A stretch of DNA of 39,128 nucleotides from Salegentibacter echinorum (GCF_900129445.1 NZ_FQVT01000021.1:1-39128); one strand, 5' to 3'. Counted from the stretch's first letter, positions 25,997 through 36,941 are shown. Numbers and translations are program-made. Notes: generated by a model from the letters alone, not told the origin.

Positions 25997-26521
25997 ATGT
26001 ATCAAGATTATAAAAACGTAGAACATGTAAAACCAGGTGGACTTGAATTAAAAGACCGTTTGGTAGGAGTACAACGTGTGACCAAAGTAACCAAAGGGGG
26101 TAGAGCTTTTGGATTCTCGGCTATAGTTGTAGTGGGAGATGAAAATGGTGTAGTAGGCCAGGGTCTGGGAAGATCTAAAGAAGTTGCCGATGCTATTTCT
26201 AAAGGTGTAGAAGATGCAAAGAAGAATTTAGTAAGAATTCCTTTAAATAAAAAAACCATTCCTCACGAACAAAAAGGTAAGTACAGTGGAGCGAGAGTAA
26301 TTCTTTTGCCGGCTGCTGAAGGTACTGGTGTAATTGCCGGTGGACCAATTCGTGCGGTATTGGAATCTGTAGGAGTACATGATGTACTGTCTAAGAGCCA
26401 GGGGTCTTCTAACCCACACAATATGGTAAAGGCAACTTTTGATGCTTTACTTCAATTGCGTAGCGCAGAAACTATTGCTAAGCAACGTGGTATTTCATTA
26501 GAAAAGGTTTTTAAAGGATAA
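25997..26521 (+). CDS. rpsE: 30S ribosomal protein S5
   Basis: A 174-residue accuracy protein at the mRNA entry. The double-stranded-RNA-binding fold contains [20 protein letters not shown], whose loop is the spectinomycin-resistance site, and [20 protein letters not shown]. The C-terminal half has the S5 signature [13 protein letters not shown]. Eleven bases to rpmD. Confidence 0.98.
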   Translation: MYQDYKNVEHVKPGGLELKDRLVGVQRVTKVTKGGRAFGFSAIVVVGDENGVVGQGLGRSKEVADAISKGVEDAKKNLVRIPLNKKTIPHEQKGKYSGARVILLPAAEGTGVIAGGPIRAVLESVGVHDVLSKSQGSSNPHNMVKATFDALLQLRSAETIAKQRGISLEKVFKG

Positions 26522-26532
26522 ATCAAGGAGAA

Positions 26533-26715
26533 ATGGGAAAGATAAAAGTAACGAAAGTAAGAAGTGCTATAAACCGAACTAAGAATCAAAAATTGACTCT
26601 TGAATCTTTGGGCTTAAAGAAAATGGGCCAAACGGTTGAACACGAAGATACGCCAAACATCCTTGGTATGGTAAATAAAGTTAAACATTTAGTTTCTGTA
26701 GAAGAAACAAAATAA
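26533..26715 (+). CDS. rpmD: 50S ribosomal protein L30
   Basis: A 60-residue protein with the typical KIKVTKVRSAINRTKNQKLT and LESLGLKKMGQTVEHEDTP. AAGGAG at 26525-26530 is only two bases from the ATG, too close to be a normal Shine-Dalgarno site. Nine bases to rplO. Confidence 0.97.
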   Translation: MGKIKVTKVRSAINRTKNQKLTLESLGLKKMGQTVEHEDTPNILGMVNKVKHLVSVEETK

Positions 26716-26724
26716 TAGATTCAC

Positions 26725-27177
26725 ATGGAATTAAATAACTTAAAACCTGCAAAAGGTTCAGTTAAAAGTAACAACAAGAGAGTTGGGCGTGGAGAAGGAT
26801 CTGGTAAAGGTGGAACTTCCACCCGTGGTCACAAAGGTGCCAAGTCTCGTTCTGGTTACTCCAAGAAAATAGGTTTTGAAGGTGGGCAAATGCCACTTCA
26901 GCGCCGAGTTCCAAAATTTGGTTTCACTAACAGGAATCGTGTAGCATACCAGGGGGTAAACCTCGATACGCTTCAGCGTTTAGTTGATGAAGGTAAAATT
27001 AAAGATACTGTAGATGTTGATACTTTGATCGCTAGTGGTCTCGTAGGTAAAAACAAACCAGTTAAGATATTAGGTAGGGGTGAATTAAAGGCAAAGTTGA
27101 AAATATCTGTTCATAAATTTACAGCCTCGGCAAAAGAAGCGATTGAAGCCGCTGGAGGTGAAGTTACTACTTTATAA
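26725..27177 (+). CDS. rplO: 50S ribosomal protein L15
   Basis: A 150-residue late-assembly protein. Its glycine-rich N-terminal half GEGSGKGGTSTRGHKGAKSR and the C-terminal signature KPVKILGRGELKAKLKI are complete. Eleven bases to secY. Confidence 0.98.
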   Translation: MELNNLKPAKGSVKSNNKRVGRGEGSGKGGTSTRGHKGAKSRSGYSKKIGFEGGQMPLQRRVPKFGFTNRNRVAYQGVNLDTLQRLVDEGKIKDTVDVDTLIASGLVGKNKPVKILGRGELKAKLKISVHKFTASAKEAIEAAGGEVTTL

Positions 27178-27188
27178 TAGATAACTCA

Positions 27189-28526
27189 ATGAAATTCATC
27201 AATACTATTAAAAACATTTGGAAGATCGAGGAGCTAAAAAATCGAATTTTAGTGACCCTCGGTCTATTGTTGGTATATCGTTTTGGGGCACAGGTTGTGC
27301 TTCCAGGAATAGATGCTTCACAATTGGCAAATCTTGCAAATCAAACAGATTCTGGTCTTCTTGGGCTGCTTAACGCATTTACAGGTGGTGCATTTTCTAA
27401 TGCCTCTGTTTTTGCTTTGGGAATTATGCCTTATATCTCGGCTTCTATTGTAGTGCAACTTATGGGGATTGCAATACCTTATTTGCAAAAACTGCAAAAA
27501 GAAGGAGAAAGTGGTAGAAGGAAGATTAACCAGATAACACGATGGTTAACCATCGCGATTACCCTTGTACAGGGACCCGGTTACATCTACAATTTATTTG
27601 CTACCCTTCCACAAGGTGCCTTTTTATTAGGTGATAATGTGACATTCGTAGCATCATCTGTTGTGATTTTAGCTACAGGTACCATTTTTGCAATGTGGTT
27701 AGGTGAGAAGATTACCGATAAAGGTATTGGTAATGGTATTTCATTATTAATTATGGTGGGTATCATTGCTACCCTTCCGCAGGCATTTATTCAGGAGTTT
27801 GCTTCCCGTGTATTTGAATCTAACGGTGGGTTAATAATGATCCTTATTGAACTTGTTATCTGGTTCGCTATCATTATGGGATCTGTAATGCTTGTGATGG
27901 CAGTGCGACAAATCCCGGTACAATATGCCAGGAGAACCGCTTCTGGAGGTTATGAGAAAAATGTATTTGGTTCAAGACAGTACATTCCGTTAAAGCTAAA
28001 CGCTTCAGGGGTAATGCCAATTATATTTGCTCAGGCTATTATGTTTATTCCAGCAGCTGTTGCCGGTCTTTCAGACTCTGATGCAGCACAGGGAGTAACC
28101 GCAGCTTTTAGCAACATCTTTGGATTTTGGTATAATTTGGTTTTTGCTTTATTAATTATCGTATTCACCTATTTTTATACTGCGATCACTGTGCCTACCA
28201 ATAAAATGGCAGACGATCTAAAACGAAGCGGTGGATTCATTCCCGGTATTCGTCCAGGTACAGAAACAGCTGAATATCTGGATAGGATTATGTCGCAAAT
28301 AACATTACCTGGCTCTATATTTCTTGCGCTTATCGCCGTGTTCCCGGCAATTGTAGTGCAACTCTTAGGTGTGCAACAAGGTTGGGCATTGTTTTTTGGA
28401 GGTACCTCGCTTTTAATTATGGTTGGAGTTGCAATAGATACTATGCAGCAAGTTAATTCTTACTTGTTAAATAGGCACTACGACGGATTAATGAAAACGG
28501 GTAAGAACAGAAAAGCAGTGGCTTAA
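27189..28526 (+). CDS. secY: Protein translocase subunit SecY
   Basis: A 445-residue inner-membrane channel with ten expected transmembrane helices. It begins with an amphipathic helix (FINTIKNIWKIEELKNRILV) and shows FSNASVFALGIMPYISASIV (signature 1), the cytoplasmic loop RQIPVQYARR near residue 240, YIPLKLNASGVMPIIFAQAI and the C-terminal YDGLMKTGKNRK. It works with SecE and SecG, encoded elsewhere. adk and map, which often follow secY in other bacteria, are absent here. A 103-base gap with an inverted repeat precedes infA. Confidence 0.98.
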   Translation: MKFINTIKNIWKIEELKNRILVTLGLLLVYRFGAQVVLPGIDASQLANLANQTDSGLLGLLNAFTGGAFSNASVFALGIMPYISASIVVQLMGIAIPYLQKLQKEGESGRRKINQITRWLTIAITLVQGPGYIYNLFATLPQGAFLLGDNVTFVASSVVILATGTIFAMWLGEKITDKGIGNGISLLIMVGIIATLPQAFIQEFASRVFESNGGLIMILIELVIWFAIIMGSVMLVMAVRQIPVQYARRTASGGYEKNVFGSRQYIPLKLNASGVMPIIFAQAIMFIPAAVAGLSDSDAAQGVTAAFSNIFGFWYNLVFALLIIVFTYFYTAITVPTNKMADDLKRSGGFIPGIRPGTETAEYLDRIMSQITLPGSIFLALIAVFPAIVVQLLGVQQGWALFFGGTSLLIMVGVAIDTMQQVNSYLLNRHYDGLMKTGKNRKAVA

Positions 28527-28539
28527 ACAGCAAGTAGTG

Positions 28540-28604
28540 GTTTGTATTTAGGTCATTGTGGTTCGCGTTAAGAAACGCAAAATTGAAGAATCTAAATTAC
28601 AAAC
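28540..28604 (+). promoter_or_regulatory. Structured RNA candidate between secY and infA
   Basis: GTTTGTATTTAG (28540-28551) pairs with CTAAATTACAAAC (28592-28604) apart from one bulged base, and encloses a second hairpin GCGTT-AAGA-AACGC (28565-28578). There is no T run, so this is a fold or processing site rather than a terminator. Confidence 0.4.
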
Positions 28605-28629
28605 TAACAACTATAAACTATAAAATAAT

Positions 28630-28845
28630 ATGGCTAAACAACCAGCAATTGAACAAGACGGAACAATTATAGAAGCATTATCTAATGCCATGTTTCGTGT
28701 AGAGTTGGAAAATGGTCACGTGGTGACCGCACATATCTCTGGTAAAATGCGTATGCACTACATTAAATTGTTACCCGGGGATAAGGTGAAACTGGAAATG
28801 AGCCCTTACGATTTAAGTAAAGCTCGTATTACATACAGATATTAA
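28630..28845 (+). CDS. infA: Translation initiation factor IF-1
   Basis: A 71-residue OB-fold protein that blocks the A-site during initiation. [20 protein letters not shown] and [20 protein letters not shown] are canonical and [20 protein letters not shown] closes the barrel. Followed by a 119-base gap containing a promoter. Confidence 0.98.
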   Translation: MAKQPAIEQDGTIIEALSNAMFRVELENGHVVTAHISGKMRMHYIKLLPGDKVKLEMSPYDLSKARITYRY

Positions 28846-28852
28846 AAGTAAA

Positions 28853-28884
28853 TTGAGCTATTTATAAAATTTTCAGTACTTTTG
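28853..28884 (+). promoter_or_regulatory. Internal promoter for rpmJ-rplQ
   Basis: TTG (28853-28855), 21 bases, TACTTTTG (28877-28884), a perfect TAnnTTTG. It separates the spc block from the alpha block and would let the latter be transcribed separately. Confidence 0.65.
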
Positions 28885-28919
28885 CATCCTGAAAAAATTT
28901 ATGAATGCCTAAAATCCTT

Positions 28920-28940
28920 ATTGTAAATTAATTTTACAAT
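28920..28940 (+). promoter_or_regulatory. Small hairpin in the rpmJ leader
   Basis: ATTGTAAA, five-base loop TTAAT, TTTACAAT: a perfect 8-bp stem 25 bases before the rpmJ start and downstream of the internal promoter. Not followed by a T run. Confidence 0.4.
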
Positions 28941-28964
28941 TAGTGAATGTAAAAAACTAAAGAG

Positions 28965-29081
28965 ATGAAAGTTAGAGCATCAGTAAAAAAGAGAAGTGCC
29001 GACTGTAAAATTGTACGCAGAAAAGGGCGCCTTTACGTAATAAACAAAAAGAATCCTAGATTTAAACAAAGACAAGGCTAA
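28965..29081 (+). CDS. rpmJ: 50S ribosomal protein L36, zinc-free type
   Basis: A 38-residue protein, [20 protein letters not shown] followed by [18 protein letters not shown]. In the zinc form positions 11, 14, 27 and 33 are Cys, Cys, Cys and His; here they are Ser, Cys, Asn and Phe, so zinc cannot be held. The next gene starts after two bases. L36 packs against 23S rRNA in late 50S assembly. Confidence 0.96.
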   Translation: MKVRASVKKRSADCKIVRRKGRLYVINKKNPRFKQRQG

Positions 29082-29083
29082 TT

Positions 29084-29458
29084 ATGGCAAGAATTGCAGG
29101 GGTAGATATACCTAAACAAAAGCGAGGAGTTATAGCATTGACCTATATCTTCGGAATTGGTAAGAGCAGGGCTCAAAAGATCCTTAGCCAGGCCAAAGTA
29201 GATGAGAATACTAAAGTTTCCGATTGGACTGATGATGAAATTGGTCGTATTCGTGAAGCTGTAGGTGAGTTTACAATTGAAGGAGAGTTACGTACAGAAG
29301 TTCAGATTAGTATTAAGCGTCTAATGGATATTGGATGTTACAGGGGAATTCGTCACAGAAGTGGTTTGCCACTTAGAGGTCAAAGAACCAAGAACAACTC
29401 CAGAACTAGAAAAGGTAGAAGAAAAACAGTTGCTAACAAGAAGAAAGCGACTAAATAG
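29084..29458 (+). CDS. rpsM: 30S ribosomal protein S13
   Basis: A 124-residue head protein that contacts the large subunit and P-site t[23 protein letters not shown] and [14 protein letters not shown] hold the helix-hairpin region; the C-terminal signature is [20 protein letters not shown] followed by a basic tail. Nine bases to rpsK. Confidence 0.98.
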   Translation: MARIAGVDIPKQKRGVIALTYIFGIGKSRAQKILSQAKVDENTKVSDWTDDEIGRIREAVGEFTIEGELRTEVQISIKRLMDIGCYRGIRHRSGLPLRGQRTKNNSRTRKGRRKTVANKKKATK

Positions 29459-29467
29459 TAAATAATT

Positions 29468-29854
29468 ATGGCAAAGAAGACAGTTCAAAAAAAGCGTAAA
29501 GTAAACGTTGAGTCCGTAGGGCAAGCACACGTTACGGCTTCTTTTAACAACATAATTGTTTCCCTTACTAATAAAAAGGGAGATGTTATTGCCTGGTCAT
29601 CTGCAGGGAAAATGGGCTTTAGGGGTTCTAAAAAGAATACTCCTTACGCTGCTCAATTAGCGGCAGAGGATGCGTCTAAAGTTGCTCACGAGGCAGGTTT
29701 GCGCAAGGTGAAGGTTTATGTTAAAGGGCCTGGTAATGGTAGAGAGTCTGCTATTAGAGCGCTTCATAACAATGGAGTGGAAGTAACAGAGATTATCGAT
29801 ATTACCCCGCTACCGCATAACGGATGTCGTCCACCAAAGAGACGTAGAGTTTAA
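29468..29854 (+). CDS. rpsK: 30S ribosomal protein S11
   Basis: A 128-residue platform protein near the E-site. Signatures are [39 protein letters not shown] and the end [16 protein letters not shown]. The Asn-Gly in PHNGC is the isoaspartate site seen in E. coli S11. An 86-base structured gap separates it from rpsD. Confidence 0.98.
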   Translation: MAKKTVQKKRKVNVESVGQAHVTASFNNIIVSLTNKKGDVIAWSSAGKMGFRGSKKNTPYAAQLAAEDASKVAHEAGLRKVKVYVKGPGNGRESAIRALHNNGVEVTEIIDITPLPHNGCRPPKRRRV

Positions 29855-29871
29855 TAATAAGTATAATAATA

Positions 29872-29923
29872 GAAAGGAGTTAAGATTATCGAAGGACAGA
29901 GACCTTAATTCATAATCCCTTTC
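29872..29923 (+). promoter_or_regulatory. Candidate autoregulatory leader before rpsD
   Basis: GAAAGG (29872-29877) pairs with CCTTTC (29918-29923) and the adjoining AGTTAAG (29878-29884) with CTTAATT (29904-29910), giving a two-step stem of 13 bp. The inner loop can form an alternative hairpin AAGG/CCTT (29892-29905). It sits 17 bases before the rpsD ATG. S4 controls this operon in other bacteria, and leaders ahead of S4 genes are known in several phyla; assignment to such a family is my inference. Confidence 0.5.
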
Positions 29924-29940
29924 TCATAAAATAAAAGTTA

Positions 29941-30546
29941 ATGGCAAGATATACTGGTCCAAAGACTAAAATAGCCCGTAAATTCGGTGAAGCTATTTTT
30001 GGAGACGACAAGTCTTTTGAAAAAAGAAATTATCCTCCGGGACAACACGGGAACAACCGTCGTCGCGGAAAAAAATCTGAATACGCTATCCAGTTAATGG
30101 AAAAGCAAAAAGCAAAATATACTTATGGTATTTTAGAGCGCCAATTCAGAAATATGTTTAAAAAAGCAACAGCTTCCAGAGGTATTCCCGGGGAAGTACT
30201 TTTGCAATTATGTGAAGCTCGTTTGGATAACGTGGTTTACAGAATGGGAATAGCTCCTTCTCGAGGCGCTGCAAGACAATTCGTATCCCACCGTCACATT
30301 ACCGTAAATGGAAAATTAGTTAATATTCCATCTTACCAGCTTAAACCAGGTGATGTAGTTGGCGTTCGTGAAAAATCAAAATCTTTACAGGCTATCCAGG
30401 ACTCACTAGCTAATTCTAGCAGTGTTTACGAATGGATTACCTGGAACAACGAAACAAAAGAAGGAACATTTGTTTCGGTACCGGAAAGAATTCAAATTCC
30501 GGAAAATATAAATGAACAATTCATCGTCGAATTATATTCGAAATAA
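29941..30546 (+). CDS. rpsD: 30S ribosomal protein S4, zinc-free type
   Basis: A 201-residue primary 16S rRNA binder. The N-terminus [20 protein letters not shown] lacks the cysteine cluster of the zinc form; the S4 RNA-binding domain is [20 protein letters not shown] followed by [17 protein letters not shown] (about 92-131). S4 is a translational repressor of the alpha operon in E. coli; the hairpin region before this gene would be a natural target. Twenty bases to rpoA. Confidence 0.98.
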   Translation: MARYTGPKTKIARKFGEAIFGDDKSFEKRNYPPGQHGNNRRRGKKSEYAIQLMEKQKAKYTYGILERQFRNMFKKATASRGIPGEVLLQLCEARLDNVVYRMGIAPSRGAARQFVSHRHITVNGKLVNIPSYQLKPGDVVGVREKSKSLQAIQDSLANSSSVYEWITWNNETKEGTFVSVPERIQIPENINEQFIVELYSK

Positions 30547-30566
30547 TAATTCACAGAAGTCGTAAT

Positions 30567-31559
30567 ATGGCAATACTAAATTTTCAGAAGCCCGATAAAG
30601 TTATAATGATTGATTCAACCGATTTCGAAGGGAAATTTGAATTTCGCCCTTTGGAACCCGGCTATGGATTAACCGTTGGTAACGCTTTAAGAAGAGTGCT
30701 TTTATCTTCCCTGGAAGGTTATGCAATTACTTCAATTCGCATTGAAGGCGTAGATCATGAATTCTCCGCTATTCCTGGAGTTGTTGAAGATGTAACAGAA
30801 ATTATCCTTAATCTAAAGCAAGTTAGGTTCAAAAGGCAAATTGATGAAATAGATAACGAAGCCGTTACCATTTCTGTATCTGGAGAAGAACAAATTACTG
30901 CCGGTCATTTGCAAAAATTCATCTCGGGATTCCAGGTGTTAAATCCTGAACAAATTATCTGTACTGCAGATAAGAAGGTGAATCTTAACATGGAAATGAG
31001 TATTGAAAAAGGTAGAGGTTATGTTCCGGCAGAAGAAAACAAAAAAGCCAATGCGCCTTTAGGAACTATTTTTACAGATTCTATATATACACCTATAAAA
31101 AATGTAAAATATAGTATAGAAAACTATCGTGTAGAACAAAAAACCGACTATGAAAAGTTGATCTTTGAAATAGTAAGTGATGGTTCTATTCATCCTAAAG
31201 ATGCTTTAACCGAAGCAGCAAAAACGCTTATCCACCACTTTATGCTATTCTCTGATGAGCGTATCACGCTAGAAGCAGATGAGATTGCACAAACAGAAAC
31301 TTATGACGAAGAATCACTTCACATGAGACAGCTGTTAAAAACGAAACTGGTAGATATGGATCTTTCGGTTAGGGCTTTAAACTGCTTGAAAGCAGCAGAG
31401 GTTGATACCCTTGGAGATCTTGTTTCTTACAATAAGAATGACTTGATGAAGTTTAGAAACTTCGGAAAGAAATCTTTGACAGAGCTCGAAGAATTGGTAA
31501 GCAACAAAGGTTTAAACTTTGGTATGGATCTTTCTAAATATAAATTAGATAAAGACTAA
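30567..31559 (+). CDS. rpoA: RNA polymerase alpha subunit
   Basis: A 330-residue subunit. The N-terminal domain (1-235) has the dimerisation motif [33 protein letters not shown] and [18 protein letters not shown]. The C-terminal domain (about 255-330) has [20 protein letters not shown] and [15 protein letters not shown], the helix-hairpin-helix that binds upstream DNA and activators. Full length. A 132-base gap with two hairpins follows. Confidence 0.98.
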   Translation: MAILNFQKPDKVIMIDSTDFEGKFEFRPLEPGYGLTVGNALRRVLLSSLEGYAITSIRIEGVDHEFSAIPGVVEDVTEIILNLKQVRFKRQIDEIDNEAVTISVSGEEQITAGHLQKFISGFQVLNPEQIICTADKKVNLNMEMSIEKGRGYVPAEENKKANAPLGTIFTDSIYTPIKNVKYSIENYRVEQKTDYEKLIFEIVSDGSIHPKDALTEAAKTLIHHFMLFSDERITLEADEIAQTETYDEESLHMRQLLKTKLVDMDLSVRALNCLKAAEVDTLGDLVSYNKNDLMKFRNFGKKSLTELEELVSNKGLNFGMDLSKYKLDKD

Positions 31560-31570
31560 AAATAGAAAAG

Positions 31571-31674
31571 TGTTTTGAGAAACGATTTTATAAGTTTCTC
31601 AAGACATTTTCAACTATATTAAACTACAAGTAATTTTCCATAAAAACCGGCAGAAGTCCAGGTTTTGGGAAAAT
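31571..31674 (+). promoter_or_regulatory. Two-hairpin RNA element before rplQ
   Basis: Hairpin 1 at 31571-31606: TGTTTTGAGAAAC with GTTTCTCAAGACA, 13 bp with one G-U. Hairpin 2 at 31633-31674: ATTTTCC/GGAAAAT outside and AAAACC/GGTTTT inside, with internal loop ATA/G and a 12-base loop GGCAGAAGTCCA. Neither has a terminal T run. rplQ starts 18 bases after hairpin 2. Confidence 0.5.
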
Positions 31675-31691
31675 GAATTAAGCAACAAACA

Positions 31692-32204
31692 ATGAGACAC
31701 GGAAAAAAACACAATCATTTAGGTAGAAAGACCGCTCATAGAAAGTCTATGCTAGCCAATATGGCTTCCTCCCTAATAGAACACAAAAGAATTAATACAA
31801 CCGTTGCGAAAGCAAAAGCTTTAAAAGTTTTTGTGGAGCCTTTAATTACAAAGAGTAAGACAGATACTACGCATAACCGTAGATTGGTTTTTGCCAAGCT
31901 TCGTCAAAAAGAGGCCGTGGCCGAATTGTTTCGCGACGTTGCTCCAAAAGTTGGCGATCGCCCGGGTGGTTACACAAGGGTAATTAAATTAGGAAACCGT
32001 CTTGGGGATAACGCAGATATGGCGCTTATTGAATTAGTAGATTATAACGAAACTTATAACCTTAAAGATAAGCCAGAGAAGAAAAAATCAACTCGTAGAG
32101 GTGGAAGAAAAAAATCTTCTTCACAGGATAGTGCACCGCAAACAGAGAATAAGACTGAAGAGAATAAATCTTCAGAAAATAAAGAAGACAAAAAAGAAGA
32201 TTAA
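31692..32204 (+). CDS. rplQ: 50S ribosomal protein L17 with charged tail
   Basis: A 170-residue protein. The first ~115 residues are the standard L17 at the tunnel exit ([40 protein letters not shown]). The last ~50 residues are a low-complexity Lys/Glu/Ser/Asn tail, absent from E. coli L17 (127 residues) but common in Bacteroidota. Last gene of the superoperon, closed by a terminator. Confidence 0.98.
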   Translation: MRHGKKHNHLGRKTAHRKSMLANMASSLIEHKRINTTVAKAKALKVFVEPLITKSKTDTTHNRRLVFAKLRQKEAVAELFRDVAPKVGDRPGGYTRVIKLGNRLGDNADMALIELVDYNETYNLKDKPEKKKSTRRGGRKKSSSQDSAPQTENKTEENKSSENKEDKKED

Positions 32205-32231
32205 AAATGAATCTTTTAATAAGTTAATTTT

Positions 32232-32267
32232 AAAAAAGGATAAACTCTCGGGTTTGTCCTTTTTTTA
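32232..32267 (+). terminator. Intrinsic terminator of the ribosomal superoperon
   Basis: AAGGATAAAC pairs with GTTTGTCCTT (10 bp, one G-U), loop of about six bases, then seven T. 27 bases after the rplQ stop. Confidence 0.85.
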
Positions 32268-32442
32268 TATCTTATAATGAGATTTTAATCGTGGGACGAT
32301 AACCAGGGGTTTAATTCTTCAAGAATTGCCTCGAAGTAAAAGAATTTTTTCAGAAGCAAACCTCGTACTTTTAAACTGAGGTTGTTGATTTCAGAAAGAA
32401 AATAACGAAGAATCATCACAACAATTTAAGTAATAAATCACA

Positions 32443-33555
32443 ATGAAGTATCAAACTCGAAAAAAGGCGATTATTTTATTAGAAGATGGAACTATCTTTC
32501 ATGGCAAAGCAGTTGGGGATAAAGATGGCAAAGCTGTAGGAGAGGTTTGTTTTAATACCGGTATGACAGGCTACCAGGAAGTTTTTACAGATCCTTCTTA
32601 TTTCGGACAGTTAATGGTTACTACAAATGCTCATATTGGTAATTATGGTACATTAAAAGAAGAGAGTGAAGCAGATAGCGCCATGATTGCCGGACTTATT
32701 TGCAAAAACTTTAGCTACACTCACTCCCGTGAAGCAGCAGATGGTTCGCTGCAGGATTTTTTGGAGGAGAGTAATCTTTTTGCAATTTCAGATGTTGATA
32801 CCCGGGCATTGGTTACCTATATTAGGGATCACGGCGCTATGAATGCCATTATTTCTACAGCGGTGGATAATATCGAGGGTCTTAAAGCCGAATTAAAAAA
32901 AGTGCCAAACATGGAAGGGCTGGAACTGGCTAGTAAAGTTTCCACTAAAGAGCCGTATTATTTTGGGAACGAAAATGCTACCTACAAAATTGCAGCTTTA
33001 GATATAGGAATTAAGAAAAATATTCTAAGAAATTTTGAAAAGAGAGATGTTTACGTAAAGGTATTTCCTTACAATACTACTTATAAAGAAATGAGCGAAT
33101 GGAATCCAGACGGCTACTTTCTTTCAAACGGGCCCGGAGATCCTCAACCCTTAGAGAGCGCTGTAAGCCTAACCAAAGATATTCTCGAAAAGGACCATCC
33201 TTTGTTTGGTATTTGTTTAGGCCACCAGGTTATCGCGATTGCCAATGGCATTAAAACTTATAAAATGCATCACGGTCACCGCGGAATAAACCACCCTGTA
33301 AAAAACCTTAAAACCGGGAAAGGAGAAATTACCTCCCAAAACCACGGATTTTCTGTAGATAGAACTTCTACTGAAGCGAATAAGGATGTAGAAATCACCC
33401 ATATTTGTCTAAATGATGATACGGTAGGTGGAATAGCAATGAAACATAAAAACTGCTTTTCGGTACAGTACCATCCTGAAGCCAGTCCCGGGCCACATGA
33501 TGCCAGTTATCTATTTGATGAATTTATGGATAGAGTAAAGAAAGCTAAGGCTTAA
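32443..33555 (+). CDS. carA: Carbamoyl-phosphate synthase small subunit
   Basis: A 370-residue glutaminase subunit that passes ammonia to CarB to make carbamoyl phosphate for pyrimidine and arginine synthesis in the cytoplasm. The N-terminal CarA domain (GEVCFNTGMTGYQEVFTDPS) is followed by a class I amidotransferase: SNGPGDPQ, GICLGHQ with nucleophile C258, and QYHPEASPGP with H344 and E346. The triad is complete. carB is not in the window. A small hairpin (AACCTC/GAGGTT, 32359-32383) lies in its 5' region; no clear promoter. Confidence 0.97.
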   Translation: MKYQTRKKAIILLEDGTIFHGKAVGDKDGKAVGEVCFNTGMTGYQEVFTDPSYFGQLMVTTNAHIGNYGTLKEESEADSAMIAGLICKNFSYTHSREAADGSLQDFLEESNLFAISDVDTRALVTYIRDHGAMNAIISTAVDNIEGLKAELKKVPNMEGLELASKVSTKEPYYFGNENATYKIAALDIGIKKNILRNFEKRDVYVKVFPYNTTYKEMSEWNPDGYFLSNGPGDPQPLESAVSLTKDILEKDHPLFGICLGHQVIAIANGIKTYKMHHGHRGINHPVKNLKTGKGEITSQNHGFSVDRTSTEANKDVEITHICLNDDTVGGIAMKHKNCFSVQYHPEASPGPHDASYLFDEFMDRVKKAKA

Positions 33556-33580
33556 TATTTAAATATTTAGCTGAAACGAT

Positions 33581-33622
33581 GATAAAGCCCAGAATATTTA
33601 GATATTCTGGGCTTTATCTTTT
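33581..33622 (+). terminator. Terminator of carA
   Basis: A perfect 17-bp stem GATAAAGCCCAGAATAT with its complement, four-base loop TTAG, then TTTT. The stem is long enough to work from either side. Confidence 0.85.
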
Positions 33623-35378
<1,756 letters not shown>

Positions 35379-35400
35379 ATTTTCAAACGCATTAAAATTG

Positions 35401-35435
35401 AATCCCTTTTGATTATTTTTCAAAAGGGATTTTTT
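35401..35435 (+). terminator. Terminator of eno
   Basis: AATCCCTTTTGA/TCAAAAGGGATT (12 bp), seven-base loop, then a T run; 22 bases after the stop. Confidence 0.9.
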
Positions 35436-35576
35436 AATTCTCAGAATTTGTAAAAAACCCCGCAAATTCTACTATTTCCGTAAAAAACTTATGGATGCTT
35501 AACGCAAAATTAACAGTAGATTTCTTAAATTAGCGATTGTCGAAAAAAAGTTGAATTAAGTTTATAAAATTAAGAT

Positions 35577-36860
35577 ATGTCAAAAGTTGCTACAATAGAA
35601 ATTAATGGGAAAAAATATGAGTTTCCCGTTGTAGAAGGTACTGAAAATGAGCAGGGAATAGATATTAAAAAATTACGTGGAGAAGCGGGAGTAATCACCT
35701 TAGACCGTGGTTACAAAAACACGGGAAGTTGTGAAAGTGCAATTACTTTTCTTAATGGTGAAAAAGGTGTATTGCGCTACCGTGGTTACGCTATTGAAGA
35801 TCTTGCAAAAAATGCAGATTTTCTTGAAGTGGCATATCTGCTAATCTTTGGAGAACTACCAACCAAAACCCAATTAGATAAATTTTATGCCGATATTAAA
35901 GAAGAATCTGCAGTAGATGAGGAGATGAAAAAAATCCTTGATGGATTTCCGAAATCTGCTCATCCAATGGGCGTCCTTTCTTCTTTAACCAGTGCTCTTA
36001 TCGCCTTTAACCCTTCCTCAGTAAATGTAGAGTCTGAAGAAGATATGTATAAAGCTATTGTAAAAATATTGGGTAAATTCCCGGTATTGGCAGCCTGGAC
36101 GCTTAGAAAGAAAAATAGCTTGCCGTTAAACTATGGGGATGATACCCTGGGCTATGTGGAGAACCTTCATAAAATGATGTTTGAGAAGCCTGGAAAAAGC
36201 TATAAAGTAGATAAAGCAGTAATTGAAGCTTTAGATAAATTGCTTATCCTTCATGCCGATCACGAGCAAAACTGTTCTACCTCTACGGTAAGAATGGTTG
36301 GTTCTTCTCACGCCGGATTATTCGCTTCTCTTTCAGCAGGTATCTCTGCACTTTGGGGGCCACTTCATGGTGGAGCAAACCAGGCAGTGATAGAAATGTT
36401 GGAGAGAATTAAAGAAGATGGTGGTGATACAAAGAAATTTATGGAAAAAGCCAAGGATAAAGAAGATCCATTCCGTTTAATGGGCTTTGGACACCGGGTG
36501 TATAAAAACTTTGACCCTCGTGCCAAGATCATTAAGAAATCTGCAGATGAGGTTCTGGATCAACTTGGTGTAGATGATCCTGTATTGGATATTGCTAAAG
36601 GACTTGAAAAAGAAGCCCTGGAAGATCCATATTTTGTAGATAGAAAATTGTATCCCAATGTAGATTTTTATTCAGGAATAATTTATAGAGCCCTGGGAAT
36701 TCCAGTAGAAATGTTTACGGTAATGTTTGCTCTTGGAAGGCTTCCCGGTTGGATTGCGCAGTGGAGGGAGATGAGGCTTAAAAAAGAGCCTATTGGTCGT
36801 CCACGTCAAATTTATACCGGCGAAAACTTAAGGGAATTCAAACCTGTAGAAAAAAGATAA
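35577..36860 (+). CDS. gltA: Citrate synthase
   Basis: A 427-residue TCA-cycle enzyme joining oxaloacetate and acetyl-CoA. The catalytic residues are H264 (GPLHGGANQAV), H306 (GFGHRVYKNFDPRA) and D363 (VDFYSGIIYRALG), the same triad spacing as the hexameric E. coli enzyme, and the N-terminal ~50-residue beta domain (ATIEINGKKYEFPVV) that goes with the large, NADH-regulated Gram-negative type is present. Its own transcript ends in the terminator at 36891. Confidence 0.97.
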   Translation: MSKVATIEINGKKYEFPVVEGTENEQGIDIKKLRGEAGVITLDRGYKNTGSCESAITFLNGEKGVLRYRGYAIEDLAKNADFLEVAYLLIFGELPTKTQLDKFYADIKEESAVDEEMKKILDGFPKSAHPMGVLSSLTSALIAFNPSSVNVESEEDMYKAIVKILGKFPVLAAWTLRKKNSLPLNYGDDTLGYVENLHKMMFEKPGKSYKVDKAVIEALDKLLILHADHEQNCSTSTVRMVGSSHAGLFASLSAGISALWGPLHGGANQAVIEMLERIKEDGGDTKKFMEKAKDKEDPFRLMGFGHRVYKNFDPRAKIIKKSADEVLDQLGVDDPVLDIAKGLEKEALEDPYFVDRKLYPNVDFYSGIIYRALGIPVEMFTVMFALGRLPGWIAQWREMRLKKEPIGRPRQIYTGENLREFKPVEKR

Positions 36861-36890
36861 GATACTTTAAAAACTTAATAAATTCGGAAA

Positions 36891-36919
36891 AAGCTTCATC
36901 ATCGTATGAAGCTTTTTTT
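36891..36919 (+). terminator. Terminator of gltA
   Basis: AAGCTTCAT, loop CATCGT, ATGAAGCTT (9 bp), then a T run. Its last T is the first base of the next gene's -7 box. Confidence 0.9.
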
Positions 36920-36926
36920 ATATTTG
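36919..36926 (+). promoter_or_regulatory. Bacteroidota -7 box (TATATTTG) for the 36942 gene
   Basis: Exact TAnnTTTG, 15 bases before the GTG start; the upstream promoter half would fall inside the gltA terminator. No -33 TTG. Confidence 0.5.
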
Positions 36927-36941
36927 ATAAAAATTTAAAGC

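Noticed and set aside
26525-26530. AAGGAG as a Shine-Dalgarno site for rpmD
   Set aside because: Only two bases from the ATG, too near for normal anti-SD pairing.
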